From Aquilaria yunnanensis (lineage: Eukaryota > Streptophyta > Magnoliopsida > Malvales > Thymelaeaceae): a stretch of DNA of 64,000 bases. This document shows, piece by piece, positions 58,633 to 64,000 of the stretch (position 1 is the stretch's first letter; every line of letters begins with the position of its first letter). The DNA is taken from assembly GCA_039654915.1 (NCBI GenBank), contig CM077597.1, positions 87,236,001-87,300,000 of the forward strand, written 5' to 3'. The translations under genes and the position numbers were made by a program. Under the pieces are notes generated by a model. That model made no database searches. It was not told where the DNA came from and saw only the letters and a program-made list of their open reading frames with translations.

Positions 58633-58956
58633 AATGCTGATGCTTTTATCGCTCTACCAGGTGGTTTTGGCACATTGGGAGAAGTCTTTCAAATTGCTTC
58701 CATGGCCCAACTTAATTTGCATAAGAAACCCATTGGGCTTTTAAATGTTAACAATTTCTTTACAGGTCTGATAGCTTTTATGGATTATGCTATGCAGAAG
58801 AATTTTATATCAAGAGTGGCATGGCGAATCATAATATCCGCAACAACTGCTGAAGAATTGCTAGATAAAATACAAGCTTTTGTTCCTGAACCAGATCCAG
58901 CAATGATTCAGATAGACTGGACGCGACAGTCTTTCCCGAACAGTTCGATCCCATAA
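58633..58956 (+). pseudogene. LOG 3' half of Ogre-1
   Basis: Begins with the duplicated AATGC, then continues the LOG frame: ALPGGFGTLGE signature, KPIGLLNVNNFF, and RIIISATTAEELLDK to the stop. It differs from Ogre-2 LOG by one residue (Trp for Arg before RII). It lost its start to the Ogre-2 insertion. It is not expected to give an active enzyme alone because the nucleotide-binding half is 21.8 kb away. Confidence 0.92.
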
Positions 58957-59493
58957 TAGTCCTCTACTAACCCTGTTGAAATATTGTGGAAGAAGAAGTG
59001 ATCCGATCCGTTTTGCTTGTCCTTTAGTTTTATTATCAGCATTTTCTTTCGTGTTTTAGTTTTTCTTTCAGGGAATTTCTTTTTTATCTTATAAGATAGT
59101 CTCGTCCATGCTGATATTAAAACCATAGGACAATGCCTTTAGGTTGGAATGGCTGAGTAAAGAGTAATTTTTATTGCTCTTGAGACGCATCCTATTAGGT
59201 CTATTAGGCATAACATTTTAGGATAGTTAAGCTTCAACCTTATTTGGATGACATATCTCTCAAGCGAATCTATATTTACTAAAGAAAATATTAGATGAAC
59301 CTTGGATATTGATTCCAAACATCCGTTCCCTTTACATAATTTGTTAGCGATATTGTCATCATCAAGATTCACTCATTTTATCGAAGTCTAAAATTTCGCA
59401 CTCGCCTATTATGCAAATTCACACTTTCGAAGAAAATTATTCCAATTCTAATTGCTTTCATATAAATTTCGCTCGAGGTTCAAGGAGATTTCC
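58957..59493 (+). other. Ogre-1 LOG 3' flank
   Basis: AT-rich non-coding sequence between the LOG stop and the array; matches 44356-44889 in reverse. Confidence 0.5.
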
Positions 59494-60815
59494 TTAACCT
59501 CATTCCATCAATTTTCCTTCAAACGATAGGAGAGTTCCTATCGTCGAGGTTCTAAGGAAGGGCCCTTAACCTCAAATCATCAATTTTTCTTCAAACGATA
59601 GGAGAGTTCCTATCGTCGAGGTTCTAAGGTAGGGCCCTTAACCTCAAAATCATCAATTTTCCTTCAAACGATAGGAGAGTTCCTATCGTCGAGGTTCTAA
59701 GGTAGGACCCTTAACCTCATTCAAACAATTTTCCTTCAAACGATAGGAGAGTTCCTGTCGTCGAGGTTCTAAGGTAGGACCCTTAACCTCAAAATCATCA
59801 ATTTTCCTTCAAACGATAGGAGAGTTCCTATCGTCGAGGTTCTAAGGTGGGACCCTTAACCTCATTCAAACAATTTTCCTTCAAACGATAGGAGAGTTCC
59901 TGTCGTCGAGGTTCTAAGGTAGGACCCTTAACCTCAAAATCATCAATTTTCCTTCAAACAATAGGAGAGTTCCTATCGTCGAGGTTCTAAGGTAGGACCC
60001 TTAACCTCAAAATCATCAATTTTCCTTCAAACGATAGGAGAGTTCCTATCGTCGAGGTTCTAAGGTAGGACCCTTAACCTCAAAACAATCAATTTTCCTT
60101 CAAACGATAGGAGAGTTCCTATCGTCGAGGTTCTAAGGTAGGGCCCTTAACCTCAAAATCATCAATTTTCCTTCAAACGATAGGAGAGTTCCTATTGTCG
60201 AGGTTCTAAGGTAGGACCCTTAACCTCAAAATCATCAATTTTCCTTCAAACGATAGGAGAGTTCCTATCGTCGAGGTTCTAAGGTAGGGCCCTTAACCTC
60301 AAAATCATCAATTTTCCTTCAAACGATAGGAGAGTTCCTATCGTCGAGGTTCTAAGGTAGGACCCTTAACCTCATTCAAACAATTTTCCTTCAAACGATA
60401 GGAGAGTTCCTGTCGTCGAGGTTCTAAGGTAGGACCCTTAACCTCAAAATCATCAATTTTCCTTCAAACGATAGGAGAGTTCCTATCGTCGAGGTTCTAA
60501 GGTAGGACCCTTAACCTCAAAATCATCAATTTTCCTTCAAACGATAGGAGAGTTCCTATTGTCGAGGTTCTAAGGTAGGACCCTTAACCTCAAAACAATC
60601 AATTTTACTTCAAACGATAGAAGAGTTCCTATCGTCGAGGTTCTAAGGTAGGACCCTTAACCTCAAAATCATCAATTTTCCTTCAAACGATAGGAGAGTT
60701 CCTATCGTCGAGGTTCTAAGGTAGGACCCTTAACCTCAAAATTATCAAATTTTCCCTTCAACGATAGGAGAGTTCTTATCGCAGAGGCTCTAAAAAAATT
60801 TTCCTTAACCACATA
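59494..60815 (+). repeat. Ogre-1 tandem hairpin array (18 units)
   Basis: Same 73-bp unit as the Ogre-2 array, 18 loop positions counted. Variants include TCCTGTCGT, TCCTATTGT, ACAATAGGA and ACGATAGAA arms. Confidence 0.95.
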
Positions 60816-60902
60816 GTTTAGGCGGCGAGAAGGTTCTCAATGGCTAGCTAAGACGGACGAAATTTGGTAACTACTTTGCATACATCATGTCCCATGAAGC
60901 AT

Positions 60903-60917
60903 GCAAAGGGGGGCAGC
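60903..60917 (+). other. Ogre-1 polypurine tract
   Basis: GCAAAGGGGGGCAGC directly before the right LTR. Confidence 0.85.
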
Positions 60918-63900
60918 TGTTGACACCCAATTTCGTCCGGCCTTTTTTTTAAAAAAAAAAAAAATTAAAAAAAAAAAAAATAATTAAAAAAATTATTATT
61001 ATTATTATTATTATTGCTAAAAAATTTTAATTATGTTAATTAGTTTAAAATATATTTTTATTTTGAGAAGATTTGATTTAAAATAATATATGTGTGAATA
61101 TGTATGTGTTTGGAATAAAAATAAAATTTCAGAAAAAAATGACCAAAAAATTAAAAATTTGAGGTAAAAATGACAAAATTGAGAAGTTTCGGATAAAATT
61201 GACAAATTCTGAAAGTTTCAGGAGCTTTGGGTAATTTTTCGCGTCAATTTTGGGCCTAAACGGACGTTTCTAGCCCAAATTGACAGAAAACGTTCAAATT
61301 GTCAAAATCAGAAGCTTCTGAGCTTATCCAGAGCTGGAGTAACGTAAAGGACTGAAACTGTCATTTTACCAATTTAAAAGATAAGTTTGATATTTTTTAT
61401 TAATTTATCCGTCCACAGTTCAGCTAAGCTGCTTCTATAAATACCCCCCCAAATTCAGTGCTGAACACACAGAAAATCAGAGAAAAAAGTTCAGAGCTCC
61501 GTTTTAAAAATAGAGAAAATTACAGCCTTATTCCCTAGCCTCTCCTCCTTCTGCCAGAAAGTCTCAAAATTTTATTTTTCTACGATTTGACCATCTCTTT
61601 CGTTTGATCTCCTTCGTTGTTCTCTCTCTCTCTCCTCTCGTTTTCTCTCTCTTTCTCTTCCTGCCGCCGTGCTGCCTCGCCCGTTGCCGTCCCGCCGCCG
61701 TGCCGCCTCGCCCGTCGCCGTCCTGCCACCATACCGCCTCGCCGCGCCGCCCTCGCCGCGTCACCCTACCCTCGCCGCGTCGTCCCGCCGCCTTGCTGCC
61801 TCGCCCGTTGCCGTGCCGCCTCGCCCGTAGCCGTCCTGCCGCCGTACCGCCTCGCCTGGCACGCCGCCCTCGCGTCAGCCTCCCTCCCCTCCTCCCTTGC
61901 TCCCCTGCACGCCCAGCCACGCCTGCGTTCGTCGTCGTTTCCCTGTTTCCATAAAATTCAAAAAATTGATTTTAAAAGGGTAAACTCTCATTTAATCATT
62001 CAACTTTTCAATTTCTTTCTATTGAGTCACTAACTTTTTTATTTTGTTCTTGCAGAATTAATTACTAACCTTTTTAATTTTTACTTGTTTGTTTATTATT
62101 TGTTTATTACTAACCCTTCTTTTATTGTTGTTATTAACAACTAACAACTAACTTACTAACTTTTTTATTGTTGTTAATTAATTAATTTAATTAACTTGGT
62201 TAATTAACTTAATTAACTTGGCTAACTCTTTTATTATTGTTGTTAATTAATTAACTTAATTAAACTTGGCTAACTTTTATTATTGTTGTTAACAGTTAAT
62301 TTAATTAAACTTGGCTAATTTTTATTATTGTTGTTAATTAATTTAATCTAACTTTTACTAACCTTTTTTTATTGTTATTAACTAACTAATCCAACTAATC
62401 TAACTATATTAATTGTGCTAACTTTTATTATTATTGTGTTATTAAAGTGGATGGCCAAAAAGCCCCACTTTATTAATTGAATTTTTTTATGATTAAAAGA
62501 TAAAAAAAGGAATTTTATGTGAATAATTTTCTAAAGGCTAATAAAAATTACTTTTTTTTTTTATTTTGAAACAAAGTTTTTATTCCTTTTAATAAACAAA
62601 CATAATGAAATAATTCAAAAATAAAATAAATAAATAAATAAACATAAAATCATTATTTTAATACATCTTTAAAATTAATAATTAATGAAATAAAAAAAAT
62701 TAAAACTCCATGACCAAATGATCCGCTAGGATCCATGGCTCGGAAATATTTTTAAATAAAATATATAAATAAATTTTTTCTTTATAAAAAATAAAAAAAA
62801 CTTTAGACTAATATATTAATTATCTATTAATATATAATTTTTTTAGTTTTATTTATTAATAAAAAGAATAAAAAGCGTAAAATTTTTGGGTCAATATTTT
62901 TCAGTAATATTTTATTTAAAATAATAAAATATAAATTTTTTAGTAAAAAGAATAAAAAAAGTAATTTTTTGGGTTAATATTTTTCAGTAAAATTTATTTC
63001 TTTTAAAATAATAAAATATAACTTTTTTTTAGTTTTCTTTATTAATAAAAAGAATAAAAAGAGTAAATTTTGGGTTAATATTTTTCAGTAATATTTTATT
63101 TATTTCTTTTAAAATATAAATTTTTTTTAGTTTTCTTTATTAATAAAAAGAATAAAAAGAGTAAATTTTGAGTTAATATTTTTCAATAATATTTTATTTA
63201 TTTCTTTTAAAATATAATTTTTTTTAGTTTTCTTTATTAATAAAAAGAATGAAAAGAATAAAAATTTTGGGTTAATATTTTATTCAGTAATATTTTACTT
63301 ATTAAAAGATATAACTTTTTGTTTCCTTTATAAAAATCTTAATCAAATAGTTTCAAAATAATACAAAATAAAACAAAAATAATTGAATTTTCTCTTAAAT
63401 ATTTTTGACTTATTGATTAGATATATTTTCAGAAATATAAATTAAAATTAAAAAAAAATCTTTCATCAAACAAAGAAGAATATAAAAAATAAAAATATCA
63501 AGACTTTTGTTTTAAAATACATATAAGTTTTCAGTTAAATAATCTTTTATTCCAAAATAAATTAAATAAATATCAAAACTTTTCTTCTTTTGTTTAAAAT
63601 ATACATATAAATTTTTGATTCTCTTAATAAAACAATTACTTTTGGTTAATCTTTTATAAAAAAAAAATAATAAAAAAAAATAAAAAATAATAAAAAAAAA
63701 AAAAATTTAGTTCATGGTATATTGGCTGGAAACTGTCTCGTGCCCGCTTTTGAGCTGCTTCACCTGGTGAAGAGAGTCTGGCTGAGTAACAACGCCCCGT
63801 ACCATGATCAAAATTTTTATTTTTAAATTCTTTGATTCCTTTAAATTAACTTCTTATTAAATAAAAAAATTAATTTTTTTTAATTCTTTTATAAATTGAG

Positions 63901-64000
63901 TAATTCTTTAAATAATAAATATCCTTCATTAAACAAGAAAAAAATCAAAAAAAGAAAAGATAAGAAAAAGAAAAGAAAGATAAGAAAAAGAAAACAAAAG
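60918..64000 (+). repeat. Ogre-1 3' LTR, partial
   Basis: Begins TGTTGACACC and carries the TATA box (about 61435-61442), GC minisatellite (one unit shorter) and GC island (about 63713-63810). It is cut by the window end. By comparison with the 5' LTR it should end near 64600. Confidence 0.93.

Larger units (their letters stand above)
20221..64000 (+). mobile_element. Ogre-1: Tat/Ogre-type Ty3/gypsy element with cargo genes (split, 3' end off window)
   Basis: Left LTR 20221-23913, primer site, ORF1, gag-pro, intron, pol, three Cys-rich cargo genes, LOG, hairpin array, polypurine tract and right LTR from 60918. A second element (36798-58632) is inserted in LOG. Without it and the duplicated AATGC, Ogre-1 would be about 22.5 kb if the right LTR is as long as the left. 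Long LTRs, extra ORF1, the pro-RT intron, dual RNase H and no chromodomain are Ogre/Tat traits. Two nonsense codons (25928, 29293) make this copy defective. Confidence 0.92.

Overview
The window is nuclear DNA from a higher plant, most likely a eudicot. It is AT-rich, has no resident host gene that I can recognise, and is made almost entirely of nested retroelements. Left part (1-20220): AT-rich spacer with microsatellites, an unclassified repeat-like block (about 3.5-6.4 kb), LINE remnants on both strands, and two Ty1/copia elements. Copia-A (8388-13111) is old and degenerate and sits inside a plus-strand LINE. Copia-B (14542-18990) is younger, has the 5-bp duplication GAAGA, and sits inside a minus-strand LINE.

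Right part (20221-64000): two closely related giant Ty3/gypsy elements of the Tat/Ogre type. They have LTRs of about 3.7 kb, a primer site of the Ogre (tRNA-Arg) class, a polyprotein with a short intron between protease and reverse transcriptase, and a second (archaeal-type) RNase H. Ogre-1 is on the plus strand: 5' LTR, ORF1, gag-pro, pol, cargo genes, tandem array, polypurine tract, and a 3' LTR cut by the window end. Ogre-2 (36798-58632, minus strand) is inserted inside the last cargo gene of Ogre-1, flanked by AATGC on both sides. It has lost ORF1, gag and half of the protease.

The unusual part is the cargo between pol and the 3' LTR, present in both copies. It consists of three tandem paralogous genes for basic 182-residue proteins with a compact Cys cluster, followed by an intronless LONELY GUY (LOG) gene. 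LOG enzymes release active cytokinin from its nucleotide. The small proteins resemble the nucleic-acid-binding cysteine-rich proteins of carla-/viti-like plant RNA viruses, some of which suppress RNA silencing. Two of the three small genes and LOG have their own TATA box. Downstream lies an array of a 73-bp unit (about 50 copies in Ogre-2, 18 in Ogre-1), and each unit can fold into two stem-loops. All seven unsplit cargo reading frames are open and the split LOG is disrupted only by the insertion, while gag or pol of each element carries nonsense mutations. I infer a retrotransposon carrying a possible host-manipulation module (cytokinin activation plus putative RNA binding or silencing suppression). 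The protein functions are inferred from sequence pattern only.
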